The notes beneath the pieces were generated by a model that worked only from the letters and a program-made list of their open reading frames with translations, was not told the origin of the DNA and did not search any database. Shown piece by piece: positions 13,255 to 64,000 of a DNA stretch of 64,000 nucleotides. Where the stretch lies: NCBI RefSeq assembly GCF_040802235.1, contig NC_133168.1:35731759-35795758 (forward strand). Direction: 5' to 3'. Positions within the stretch are counted from its first letter, which is position 1. Every line of letters begins with the position of its first letter. The stretch comes from Manis javanica. Its lineage: Eukaryota > Chordata > Mammalia > Pholidota > Manidae. The position numbers were made by a program, and so were the translations under genes.

Positions 13255-13795
13255 GTTTGATTTAATAAATATTTATCAAGCATTCATTAAATTGACCATT
13301 GTCTAGTATGTGATCCCTATAACCAAATAACTAATTGCAATGAGATTTGTGCAGAGATTAATGTGTGTACCTTTCAAAGAAATAGTAGAGTGATAACTTG
13401 CCTTGGAACTGCCTCAGATATTTAAGGAATAAGGAAAGATAATAAATTGTCTAAGGAGTGGGAGAGAGGTGATAAACAAAGGCTTTAGACAACATTAACC
13501 CTGAAGAGGTTTTTGGAAGATGAATTGTTTGCCAAGTGTACAAGCAGGGAAACTGCACAAAGAAGGAATAGCATGTGAAGAGACACAGAGGTACAAAGAG
13601 TACTGTACATTTATTTAGCAACCATTACTTCAACATTGCCCTAAACTCAAGGGCTGGAGAGGACAGCAAAGGGCCAGTCACAGAGGGCTTCGTTAATTAT
13701 CATAGGCAATTTATACCTTGCCATGAGGACAATGGAGAAGCAGGCAGGAAATTGGTGATACCGTCGGATATAGGTGGATCATTCTGGTAAAGGAT
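13255..13795 (-). repeat. L2-like LINE remnant
   Basis: Begins with a degraded form of the reversed L2 3' terminus ('aataaatatttatcaagca') and continues with phrases like 'tttggaagatgaattg' and 'gcatgtgaagagacacagag' that fit the reversed L2 body. Old and gapped. Confidence 0.45.
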
Positions 13796-13829
13796 TTTTT
13801 AAATCTGATATTATGAAAATTATATAAAC

Positions 13830-14660
13830 ATAGAGAAAATATAACAAGACACTACAGACATAGGTTGAACAATTGTTAAAAAATTCAAAAAGTGTTTATA
13901 ATGGGAAATTTCAAGAATAAACAAATAGAGAAAATATAATGAAGTCTCATGTACCCATAAGTCAGTTTCAACAATTACCAATTTGTTATTAATCTTATCT
14001 ATGCTCCAACACACTTACCTCCATCCTCAGATTATTTTGAGGCACATGTTAAATATCATATAATTTCTTCTGTAAATATAAGTATATCTCAAAAGAAAAA
14101 GATGCTTAAAAAAAACACCCATGGAATGCATACAGTGAGTCATAGTATAAACTATGGACTCTTGGTGATTATGATATGTTCATGGAAATGTTGATAATGG
14201 GAAGGCTATGCATGTGTATGGGGAAGGATGTAAATGGGAAATCTCTGCATCTTCTTTCACTTTTGCTGTAAATATGAAACTGCTCTAAAAATTAAAATTT
14301 TAATTGAAACAAAAACAAAAATCACCTCAAAAGCAAACAAAGAAAACTTGACAATACTATTATCACACACACCTAAGAAATAGCAGTAATTCCTTAATAT
14401 CATCAAATATCCAGCCAGCATTTAAGTTCTCACTTGCCTTGTAAAGAAAGGTATTACTTGTTTGAATTGGTGTTCAAATAAGGTCTATGTACTGCAAAAT
14501 TGATATGTCTTTTAAATATCTTTTAAAAATCAATTCTTTATTGTAGTCATCAATCCATTGTTATATTTTAGACTGTTAATTGTGTTAATTATTATGTATG
14601 TTAACATAACATAAAATGATAACCATTATTAAGTATACAATTCAGTAGTACAGGTATCCC
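13830..14660 (-). repeat. Ancient L1M-type repeat interrupted by a second L1 3' end
   Basis: The outer copy runs from about 13830 to 14120 ('gtctcatgtacccataagtc') and resumes at about 14350 ('aatactattatcacaca', 'ccttaatatcatcaaatatc'). Between them, about 14120-14345, lies a plus-strand L1M 3' end with 'gggaaatctctgcatcttc' and 'aaactgctctaaaaatta'. The outer family also appears in plus orientation at about 43.76-44.15 kb. Confidence 0.55.
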
Positions 14661-15580
14661 CAGCATTCTGAAAATTCCATTTGCAGATCTACTATACATA
14701 GTTAACTCAATCAGTCCTCTAATGATAGACATTTGGTTGTCTTTATTCTATAATTAATAAATGTATAGTCTTTTACGTACATCTTAAAATAATATTTTGC
14801 CATATTTGATTAATCTTTGTGAATTAGCTTAAGGAAAAACACAAATATGTTATATTTTCCCAAAATTTTTTAATATATATCTCTAAAAATATGCTATTTC
14901 CTATATAACTACAATGCCATCCTCACACATAACATAATTAATAAAATGGTAGTTGTGTTTCAGGGAGAGCAAGAAAAGAAAGCCATTTCTCTTGTGATAA
15001 GAATGAAAACCAGAGCAGTGGCTGTGTAAAGGGAAAACAGGAAACTGATTCAAGGGACAGGAAGGATGGGTATTACTCAGCAAGACTTGGTTGTATAATT
15101 AGCACTTCTTTTGTGGTTCTTTTAAGATAACTTTAACTATGAGGGTAAATTAAACCTCTTTTGATAAAAATGTGCCCACTTTCATGCTATAGTAATTTAT
15201 AGGGTTTTTAATTTTAAGAAGCATATGCCTTGAGGAAAAATAGCCTTGGAGAGAAACAAAGGACAAACAGAACATTTACCCTATTTGTCATGGAGACTGG
15301 TCACACAAGAAAATTAAGGGGCAGAGCAAATATGAGTAAAGCTATGGCCTTCAGCCTAATCTCCACCTTCTTGAGCAGAGCAAAGAACATGGTTCTGTGC
15401 ATGATCGGTAAAGGCCTCCTAGGTATGCTCATGACCAAAAGAAACTGTGATTACCAGGGCACTTTCTATGTGCTTTATTTTGGTATTTTGGGGAACCTTG
15501 TCATAAAAGCTTGACATTGGCAATAAAAGGCCAAATGAATAAGATAAAATGGAGAAAAATCTTCCAAGATGGGCCAGTTA
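14661..15580. other. Intergenic, nothing recognised
   Basis: AT-rich, with only chance frames (a 94-codon frame at 15230-15514 shows no family features). Confidence 0.35.
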
Positions 15581-15584
15581 GACC

Positions 15585-16560
15585 CATCTCATTCATTCAT
15601 TCATTCTGCACGTTTGTCTCTCAAAAAACAAAATGCTATCTAGTATTGATTGAATGTCAGAGACTGTGCCAGGTACTGGGAATACAAAGATAAGTAAGAT
15701 GTGCTCTTTGCCAAAAAGAACTCACAGAGTAATTGGGAAGGAAGACATATAGGAAAATAATCAGCATATAGGGGAGAGATATGTGAAAGGCACTAAAGAA
15801 ACCAGAGATTAGGGTGCAACTCACTCAGTCCAGAGGTGGGGTGGGGAGATGGATCAGTTAGGATAGTCTTCACTGAGTAGATGACACATGACACATGCAG
15901 GTTTGTAAGCTGGATGTCACTTAACGGCTAAGGAGTATAGTATGTTCTAGAAGCTATAAACGTCTGAGAGGCTTGCTGTGTAACTGTTCCCTATCTGATT
16001 TGTATTGTACAAAGATCATTTGATTTCAGTGTGGAGAGTGAAATGGACATGGAAAACCAGTTGGGGAACAACTTAAAGAGTGTGGAGGAAGCCCTGAATT
16101 AAGGAGAAAAGAAAGATCTAGAGTAGTTCAAGATGTAGAGTTAATAGAACTTAGTGACAGGTTGGATGTAAGTAGTGAGAGGGAGGGAGTTAGAAATGAA
16201 TGGGAGGCTTTCAGTTTTAACAATGGGACCATTAACTAAGAAATGGAATGTTGGAAGAAGAAGAGATTTAGCAGGAAGTAAGAGGAAATAATGAGCTGAA
16301 TTTTGGATACACAAAATATAGGCTTCTGGGATATGTAGGTAGGTGGAGTGATAGTAGGGAATAGGAGCAGATGGGTGAAGAGTGTAGAAAGCAGAGGTTT
16401 TCTGTGAAAGGGTTGTATTATCTAGGGGGAATGTGTACCTTGAGGGAAGTGCCAACCACAGAGACTGCTTATATCAAAATTTGGGGAAGGAGGAGGGACC
16501 AGAGGAGAATGAAAGAGCTTTAGGAATAGTCAGCTGAGATACAGGAAAAGTATCAGGGTA
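15585..16560 (-). repeat. L2-like LINE remnant with ATTC tract
   Basis: Opens with a short (ATTC)n tract, then 'ctgtgccaggtactgggaat' and a purine-rich body typical of reversed L2 3' sequence. No coding capacity remains. Confidence 0.55.
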
Positions 16561-16609
16561 GAGAAATTTAAGGTAAGTATTTCGACACAGGTTTGTCCAG
16601 TTTCAAAGC

Positions 16610-16945
16610 TGGTACTCTCTTAGTTTAGGGTGCTATAACAAAATTTAATAGACTTGGTGGTTTAAACAAAAAAAAACTTTTATTTTCCACTGTTTTGGAA
16701 GCTGAGACATCTAAGATCAGATGCTAGCAAACACAGTGTCTGGTGAGCCCCTCCTCCCAGATAGCTGCCTCGTCTTGAGCCTCTTTCTCTAGGAGCACTG
16801 GTGCCAGCAGGGGAGAGCACCCTCAAGGCCTTGTCCAGCCATGATCACCTCCCCAAGTTCCCACCTCCAGATATGATCGCATCGGGGATTACAGGGTTGA
16901 CATAAGGAAATCTGAGGGAGGCAGTCAGTCCACAGAAGGTTCTTT
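16610..16945 (+). repeat. Ancient interspersed repeat, same family as at the window start
   Basis: Contains 'ggtgctataacaaaattta', 'ggtggtttaaacaaa' and 'tttggaagctgagacatc', the usual 5' half of this common mammalian repeat. The 3' half is replaced or degraded. Confidence 0.5.
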
Positions 16946-16949
16946 CTGC

Positions 16950-18400
16950 TGTATCGTGTTTTCTTCAAGTTTGCCAGTGAAAGGGTGAAGGAAGTACTGT
17001 TAGGGAAGCAGTGTCAAGAGAGTGATTTTTCCAGAATGGTGGAGACTTAAGCATGCTTTTAGATTCATGAGACAGAGCCACGGAGAAGGGGAAGGTGGGT
17101 AAGGGACAAAGTTAAGGTCCCTGAGGAAACTAGGGAATGCTTGTGTCTCTTTACAAATAACCAGTTCTATAGACCAATGATTATTTATTCAATTTACTCC
17201 TCCCAGGGGTCTTCCTCATGACATCATTATCAACTTTTCCAGTCTCTGTAATCTTATCAATTTAAAAAAGTAGGATACTTTAGATAATACCCATGGCCAT
17301 CTTTGGTCCTCAACTTTTGTATTTATAGCTTTTTCTATAAAGCCTACCGTCCCAGAACTGGAAACGGCTTTTGGAGTTAATGCATGGTTGGTCTCCCTGC
17401 TCCCAAGCCAAAATTTACTGTAAATACACTCACCTTCAAAAAGCAGCCACCATGCATACTGTTGAGACCCAGTTCAACTATGTTCAGCCATATTAAACTT
17501 TAGACTATAGAGTACAAATATTTGTCAAGAGACAGCTGGCCCAGTCTATGCATAGGAACACCATCTTAATTAACTAGTGGTCTGGAGAAGTGGAATTCTT
17601 GGCAAAGAATTGCACTTTGAGCTGTCTAAACTCAAGCAACAAGTTTTGGGGCTCTTTTCCCCCCATTTGTTCATTTTGGTTTGACATCCTCATATAGGAC
17701 TCCACCCAGCAGGTGCTTAGAAAGGCTGAAGAGGCAATTTTTTCACCTTCAGGGGGATTGAAAACCATACACTGTTTAGACCTGGAGCTCTTCCAGACTG
17801 TCTGAAATGTCTAGGCAGCCCAAGACAGTCATATGGTACAGTTTTTAGGGACTGCTGACAGTGGGGGAGGGGATTTTCTTATTTCTGTCAATTTTTTAAG
17901 TGTCTCTCCAGCAGTAAAAATTATGCCTGTGGACACTTTATTCATTAGCTTCAGTTTTTGTGTGCTTTTCCGGGGGTGTTTTTTTCAACAGTGGCGTTTG
18001 TCAGCTTTTCATGGGATTCTGTGTGAACCCTTGGAAAAATCTTTCCTAAATGGGAGCAATGCCATTTATTTTACATCTTTGTGAAAATCACTTCACAAGT
18101 CTTGGTAGTCCAGTTATGTTGCTCAGTGGTCATTTCTCTGGGTACCATCAGTAGTTAAAGAATGCAGGAGTCCCTGGGAGCAACTCTGTAGCCACAAGTC
18201 TTCTCTGCATAGAAGAGCTCTCTAGAAGAGCTCACAGTGCCGTCTTCTGTCTGCTTCTGGGACAGAGGAAATCCTGCTTATGATCCAGGTGGAGTCTCAG
18301 GTAAGCACATCCAGTCAGAATGTTATCCCTTTTTGTTGGTGTGAGGGTGGAGAATCATCCATTGGAGCACAGGTGATTCTATTTCTACCCCCCACCCTCC
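16950..18400. other. Intergenic, nothing recognised
   Basis: Mixed-composition sequence. Short chance frames only, with no splice-flanked homology to known genes noticed. Confidence 0.35.
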
Positions 18401-18419
18401 AGGCATATGTATGATCATT

Positions 18420-19320
18420 CCACCTGAAGGTCACGGCATCCCCTTCTACTTCCTCACAACGTTGCTTCATCAGCCATTCCTCTCCTATATTTTCCAAATG
18501 CCTACATTTAAGAAATAAAAATAAAAGCAAACCGCCCAGCTTTACACCAAGTACCCCATGTCTCTTTCCGTGTGTGGTCAAGGTCCAAGATTTATCTAAC
18601 ACAGCGTCTCACTTCCCGCTGACTCTTCGACCCCCCACAGTGAGGTTTCTGCTTCTATTTTACCCTGAAATTGCTCTGAGGCAAAGAGCTCCCTACCAAA
18701 TACGATGTCCCTTTTCTGGCCTAACTTTCTTGGTTTTTCTGTGGCATCTAATACCTCTGCCCACACTTTTCTCCTTTGGCCTCTCTTGGCCCCAGTGTTA
18801 CCAGCTTCTCCCACCTCCATCTCTGACGGGAAGTGTGGTCCTCACTTGTGCTCTTCTTTCTGGCTGCCTCTTGGAGGGCGGCATTTTTCGAGATTATATT
18901 TTTGTTCCTTATCTTTTCTTTCCCCAGTGTTTCCATCCATATACACTGCTTTTACTATTAGCCATATACTGATGACTCCAAAGTCTATCTTCAGTTCAGA
19001 ACTCTCTTCTGAGAACCTAATGTTGTTTGGATGTTTCATAGGTACCTCAGTCTCAAAATACTCAAAGCTTATTAGCTTCTTTACTAAGCTCATGCTTCTT
19101 CCTGTGGTCCTTCATTCAGCCTCTTAAATTAGACACTCTGGGGCCATTGCCACCTCCCTTTACTCACCAGCCCCAGGTCTTAATGCAGTTAAAGCACCAG
19201 CAAATTCAACTCCTTTGTAGTTCCATACCCAACCGCTTCTACCTGTTACCACCCTAATGCCTCACAGATTATTATGAAAATTAAGTGACATACCACATAA
19301 TTAATGTGCCTAGCATCTGA
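18420..19320 (+). repeat. L2-like LINE remnant
   Basis: Pyrimidine-rich text with 'atactgatgactccaaagtc' and 'tctcttctgagaacct', matching the usual forward L2 body. The open frames of 132 and 140 codons across it (18574-18972, 18705-19127) look like by-products of this repeat and have no recognisable protein features. Confidence 0.45.
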
Positions 19321-19329
19321 TAAAAATCT

Positions 19330-21040
19330 TAATTGAATTCCAAACCAAGAAAGCAGCATTTCCAGGTGTTTCTATAGTTTGTTATATACAGTCCACTGGG
19401 AATTAACATTTCCTCTTTTAAGCCATTACAATTTATGTGATTTACACACTAAACTGAAATAGCAAGGCACTAAATAAAGATTTAAGCCCCTGGGAGTTCC
19501 AGAAATTAGAGGATTATTCTGACTTTGTAATACTCAAGTGACTCCTGATGTGATTTAAATTTCCAGTAAAAAGTTATGTAGTGACAACGACTTCTAGAAG
19601 AAAAAAAATTGAAGACATAAGAAAATGAAGAGGACAAAAAGCAAAGAAAGATTTAATTGGGGCAGACAGTCTGAGTTTAAGGGAGAACAAGGAATTTTCC
19701 TAGAACATTTGTTTCTCAACTGTTCTCATCTCCTAATAAAAACTCAAAAAATAAAATTTTGCTAATGATTGTTGTAGTAATATGTTGTTTTCAATTTTAG
19801 GGTGACTGTTGCTGATTGAATAAGAATTGGGTATTTCCTTCCAGATCATAGACTGGTACATTTTACCAGCTGCATCCCTTTTCTGTCTGCTGTTTATCTG
19901 CTATAGCCACTGCTTGTTGACCATTGTTCTGGAAGGTTTACCAGAAGTACAGAAACTGGACAGATTTTTTTTCAAAGAATATTTAATCAAGCAGAATAAA
20001 CAGAACTTTGCTCTCTTTTTAAAGAAGGAATCTTTCATCATACCAAGATTCTAGGGTTAGTCAAACGCTTTCATCGTGGATTACTGCAGTGTTGCTGAGG
20101 AGAAGTTAGTCTTCCGAGTTGGTGGGTGAGGCTATGAGATACAAGGAACCCCCAGAGTCTACAGTCCCAACTGGAAAGATCCTTAATAATGGATAGTATT
20201 ATATCTCTCAGCATTTACTGTATTAGTTTACATTTAGCAGATCTTGGTTAAAGTGGCCTCTTTGGTTACAAAAGTTTTAATGTCATTCTCTCACTTCAAA
20301 CATCTGTTTTTCTAAATTTCTACTTTGGTCCTTCATAAACAGAAGGAAGAGGGAACTATTCATAACAGTCCATTCCAACTGCAAAGAGACCCAGGCTTCT
20401 AATAATTAATGGATGAACCTGAGAGATTTGAAAAGACATTAAGTAAGTGTGCAGACTGCTGCGGGTTGGTTATATTTCTGATATATTCCTAGCAACTCTC
20501 AGTAGTGAATAGGCAACCATGGCAGTCCTCCTTAGTAAAAAGCTCAGGCAACAATCTGGTGATGTCATTTTAGGGGCACTAACCTATCTCTCTGACCCAA
20601 ACCTTTCTTCCTTTTTGGTTTTTCCAAGATGGTACAAATCTCTGCATTGATCAAGGTTTGGGGTTCAGAATGAAGGTTTTTATGAAATAAAAGTATGATA
20701 GAACTGCATAGTTATATTGTGCAACTTCCATAAGCCCTTTATTAAAAAGACTCAACTTCACATGGCAATGAAAATCCACTGGTTTCCCAGAAGATGTTGT
20801 GCAACCTTTCTTTACTCTGAATCTTTTTTATAGAAAATTTTGTTTTTATGGATCACCACTCAGTTTGTAGAGAGAGAGCATTTCTCTGGTCTCTGACAAT
20901 CTCTTTCCTTGGTTTTCCTTACATTATCTTTTCTACCCATATCCTCTTTCCTTCTCCATGAATCTGGATCCTTCCCATTTATTCTTTGTGTCCAAGGTTA
21001 AGGATACCCAACATATCGTTGACTAGGAATTCTAGACCCA
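19330..21040. other. Intergenic, nothing recognised
   Basis: AT-rich unique-looking sequence. No gene, RNA or confident repeat was identified. Confidence 0.35.
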
Positions 21041-21049
21041 TGTTTTATG

Positions 21050-21460
21050 TTATAGTAGCTGGTAGCCACATATGTCTGTCAACCACTGAAAATATGACTA
21101 GTGTGACTGAGGAAATGAAATTATAGTGAAGTTTAATTTTATTAATTTAAATGTAAAAACTTAAGCTATTTAACAGCCCTAAACACAGTTTTATTGTTTT
21201 AATGGGACTACACCTCACTGTAAGCTTTGAAAATTTTAGCATTGAATTGAGATGTACTAAAAATATAAAATACACACTAGCATTTCAAGACATAGTATTA
21301 AAAAAAGAATGGACAATGTCTCATTAAATGACTAAAGGTTGAAATAATATTTTGGATAATTAGTCTAACTGAAATACATTACTAAAATTAGTGTTACCTC
21401 CTTTTTATTTTTAAATGTGGCTTTTAGAAAAGTTATAGATGTGGCTGTCATTCTAATGAA
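21050..21460. repeat. Possible palindromic DNA-transposon MITE
   Basis: 'gtagccacatatgtctgtca' and 'gtgtgactgaggaaatgaa' at the left, and 'aaatgtggcttttagaaaa' at the right, resemble a common mammalian hAT-like inverted-repeat element. I cannot name the subfamily. Confidence 0.4.
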
Positions 21461-21514
21461 CAGGACTTTCCAGATTATCACATTCTTTAGGATGGAGTGT
21501 CTACTGAATACAAT

Positions 21515-21945
21515 AGTCCCTTATCTTCAATTTTGCTATCTGTGGTTTCTGTGACCTGTGGTCATCCACAGTCCAGAAGGAGATGATCCTCCTGACATAC
21601 CATCAGAAGGCCAATGGTAGCCTAATTCTGTGTCATCCACCTCACTTCAACTCATCACGTAGGCACTTCATCATCTCACATCATCACGAGGAGGGTAAGT
21701 ACAGTACAATGAGAGATTTTGAGAGAGAGAAATCACATTCACAGAACGTTTATTACAGTATATTGTTATAATTGTTCTATTTTGTTATTGTTAATCTCCT
21801 ACTCTGCCTATTTTATAAATCAAACTTTGTCATAGGTATATAGGGAAAAACACGGTATATATACAGTTCAATACTGTCTGTGGTTTCAGGCATCCACTGA
21901 GTCTCTGGGAACATACCCTCACAGGTAAGGGGGGACTGCTCTACA
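21515..21945 (+). mobile_element. Tigger-type (TcMar) DNA transposon, internally deleted
   Basis: Terminal inverted repeats remain: 'agtcccttatcttcaatttt' at the left and 'gtaaggggggactgc' at the right, with 'ggtttcaggcatccactgag' inside the right end, all typical of Tigger/MER2-like elements. The middle is far too short to encode a transposase, so this is a non-autonomous relic. Confidence 0.75.
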
Positions 21946-22704
21946 AACAAGCCTCTTGGTTATACAGATCACCTTTCATTGTATAAATTCAATGCCCAGA
22001 GAGTAGCCTCCCTCTTTAAGGTGAGTGAAAAATGGGTGGAGGAAAAAAGCTCATACTAAAGCAATCATCAGTTCTAAAACTCAGTATCATTAAGAGTAAT
22101 AGTTGCAGATGCCTCAGGGGTGGGTAATGAAGACACTGAGCCAAGGGAGTTGAGATGGCTGGCTTGGGGGAGAGAGGACAAGAAGGCATTACCAGGCAGG
22201 AAATACTCCAGGGACATTTTCAAGAGGGCCAATCAGGTGCTGATTTAAGAGGGAGGCCTTTAGACATTAATATCTTGGGTTCCTGTAGGGGTGAGTGTAC
22301 TGTAAAGGAGCAGGAAATTGAGAAGAAGAGGGAAACATCTTGAAAAGAAGCTTTGGGATACATTGTAGACATTCTTCCAGAGGCATAAGTTTAAAATGCA
22401 TGGCATTGTGATATCCCTTCTGGTATCAGATAATATTCTTCTTCCCGATTTTACTCCTGGTCTTCTGTGGAACTGGCTTGAAGTTCTTTCACGGATGCTG
22501 CAGCTGCCCCTGTCACTGTATTTGGTCCTTAATACCTACTTCAATGTCCTGTTGAAGAGACAGCTGGGTAGGTGGGGAATAAACTAATTTCCCATAGTCT
22601 TCTAAAGTCCAAAAATGTAAGATTTCAGTGGTTATTGATGTCATTTAAACTCATGGCTATAATGTTCCATATTTATCATGTCCAATCTTGTCGTTTTACA
22701 GATG

Positions 22705-22712
22705 TGAGAGAA

Positions 22713-22772
<60 letters not shown>
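22705..22772 (+). repeat. (GA)n microsatellite
   Basis: Near-perfect GA dinucleotide tract of about 68 bases with one or two early interruptions. The frame reading Arg-Glu repeats through it (22572-22934) is an artefact of the tract. Confidence 0.97.
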
Positions 22773-22775
<3 letters not shown>

Positions 22776-23034
22776 TTGAGAGTTTCTGTGCCTTGCCCAA
22801 GCTCAGACAATAGTCAGGATCAGCTGAAGCTGCTGGAAGTAGAACAGGGACTGTGTCTTCAGGCTCCTGAATCCCAGCTGAGCTCTACTGCTACCATACC
22901 GCTTATGCCAGTTTTAACTGATGTGCCAGACTAGCTGTAACTTTAACTTGTAATTTGAGTTCTCTGTAGAGCCCAGTAGATTCTGGACTTCTGGCTGCCC
23001 CTGTGTGCCAATGATCTGGTAAAGATTACTGTGT

Positions 23035-23040
23035 TTTATT
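23035..23040 (-). promoter_or_regulatory. Possible TRAPPC3L polyadenylation signal
   Basis: A canonical AATAAA on the minus strand, about 530 bases beyond the TRAPPC3L stop. It is the first clear canonical hexamer I noted in that direction. In AT-rich DNA this can occur by chance, and transcript ends would be needed to confirm it. Confidence 0.3.
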
Positions 23041-23571
23041 CAATCCAATACATTTTGAATTTTAAATATGTTCTAGTCACAAACAAAATTAATTTTGTAA
23101 GATTTTTAGGGGATAAAAATGATAGCAAAAATTCTAAATGCCTAAGTTTGGCATTAAGAAAGTACTCTCAAAAATCATTATTTACTATTTGTTTTAGAGA
23201 TTTCCACTTGATCATCAGCAGTATATCATGAGAGAAGGATTTGGTTAAAACCAGCTACCTGAAAATTAAATGAATTAAAATTAAACGCTATTTTTAAAAT
23301 TGTTATGTAATATGTGGAATTCATGTTTGCTATACTTATAAGGAGTTATTTATATATGAAGTCCTGTGGGCATGAGATAAAAAATGTGTGATTTACGAGC
23401 AAAGAAAAATAATAGCTTTAAATCCTACTGCCCTGCATTTCACATTTCTACCTGACTTATAAGCCTTTTAAAGTCCATGCTATTAAACAATTTAAAATTT
23501 CTTTAGCTATATGTGTTTCACTAATATTAACTCCCTAACTAGCCACCCTGTGGCATTTTGCATGTTATTCT

Positions 23572-63844
<40,273 letters not shown>

Positions 63845-63942
63845 AGTGCTTGAAAGATGAAGAATATGATCTTCAATTCTTTTCTTTGATTTTTACCTTA
63901 GAGGTGTATCAGTCTTTGTCCTTGTTTTGTCTTGCAAGCTCT

Positions 63943-63972
63943 TCCTTGCTTTGAGACACAAGTGCTACTTCT
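63943..63972 (+). repeat. 30-bp exact direct repeat, copy 2 (TRAPPC3L 5' flank)
   Basis: Identical to 63080-63109. It lies about 100 bases upstream of the TRAPPC3L start codon, so it may be in the 5' UTR or promoter. Confidence 0.97.
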
Positions 63973-64000
63973 GCACTCTATTGCTTTTGCTTTTCACTGA

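Noticed and set aside
18574-19127. Overlapping frames of 132 and 140 codons
   Set aside because: They cover pyrimidine-rich L2-like sequence and have no domain or codon-use signs of a real protein.
22572-22934. 120-codon frame with an Arg-Glu repeat
   Set aside because: The repeat is the translation of a GA microsatellite. The same reasoning removes 35677-35877 (GA tract) and 62578-62826 (CT tract).

Overview
This is mammalian nuclear DNA, not a microbial accessory region. The evidence is spliced genes with GT-AG introns, abundant LINE-1, old L2, MIR, MLT1, MER5 and Tigger-type repeats, and AT-rich non-coding sequence. Two protein-coding genes can be read completely. TRAPPC3L lies on the minus strand as five coding exons from 63844 down to 23572, 181 codons plus stop. 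CALHM5 (FAM26E) lies on the plus strand as two coding exons, 29603-30142 and 33555-33944, 309 codons plus stop, wholly inside TRAPPC3L intron 3. This matches the order known for human chromosome 6q22.1 (CALHM6, TRAPPC3L, CALHM5, CALHM4). Neither CALHM6 nor CALHM4 coding sequence is visible, so they probably lie beyond the left and right edges.

Species: a placental mammal. No primate Alu, carnivore tRNA-Lys SINE, ruminant SINE or rodent B1/B2 was seen. The LINE-1 3' ends and a short A-rich-tailed retroposon at about 28.9 kb look lineage-specific. My best guess is a laurasiatherian, perhaps a pangolin, but that is memory-based and weak.

Layout. 0-23.5 kb is intergenic DNA downstream of TRAPPC3L. 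It holds a nested stack of LINEs (2.3-5.4 kb), a full-length but dead antisense L1 (6.76-12.78 kb, 13-bp target duplication), and old L2, L1M and Tigger remnants. 23.6-27.2 kb holds TRAPPC3L exons 5 and 4. 27.2-57.8 kb is TRAPPC3L intron 3, holding CALHM5, MIR and MLT1 copies, a near-full-length dead sense L1 (36.72-42.74 kb) and a 51-55 kb stretch with unexplained duplications. 57.8-64 kb holds TRAPPC3L exons 3, 2 and 1 and part of its 5' flank.

The two genes do not form a pathway. TRAPPC3L is a paralogue of the TRAPP vesicle-tethering subunit TRAPPC3, and CALHM5 is a four-helix large-pore membrane protein of the CALHM family. Their link is positional, with one nested antisense in the other. 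I found no convincing new biological system. The points most worth a second look are the pair of inverted 6-kb L1s bracketing CALHM5 and the last two TRAPPC3L exons, a 15-bp-TSD retroposon of unrecognised family at 28.9 kb, exact 30-bp repeats bracketing TRAPPC3L exon 1, and the duplicated sequences at 51-55 kb.
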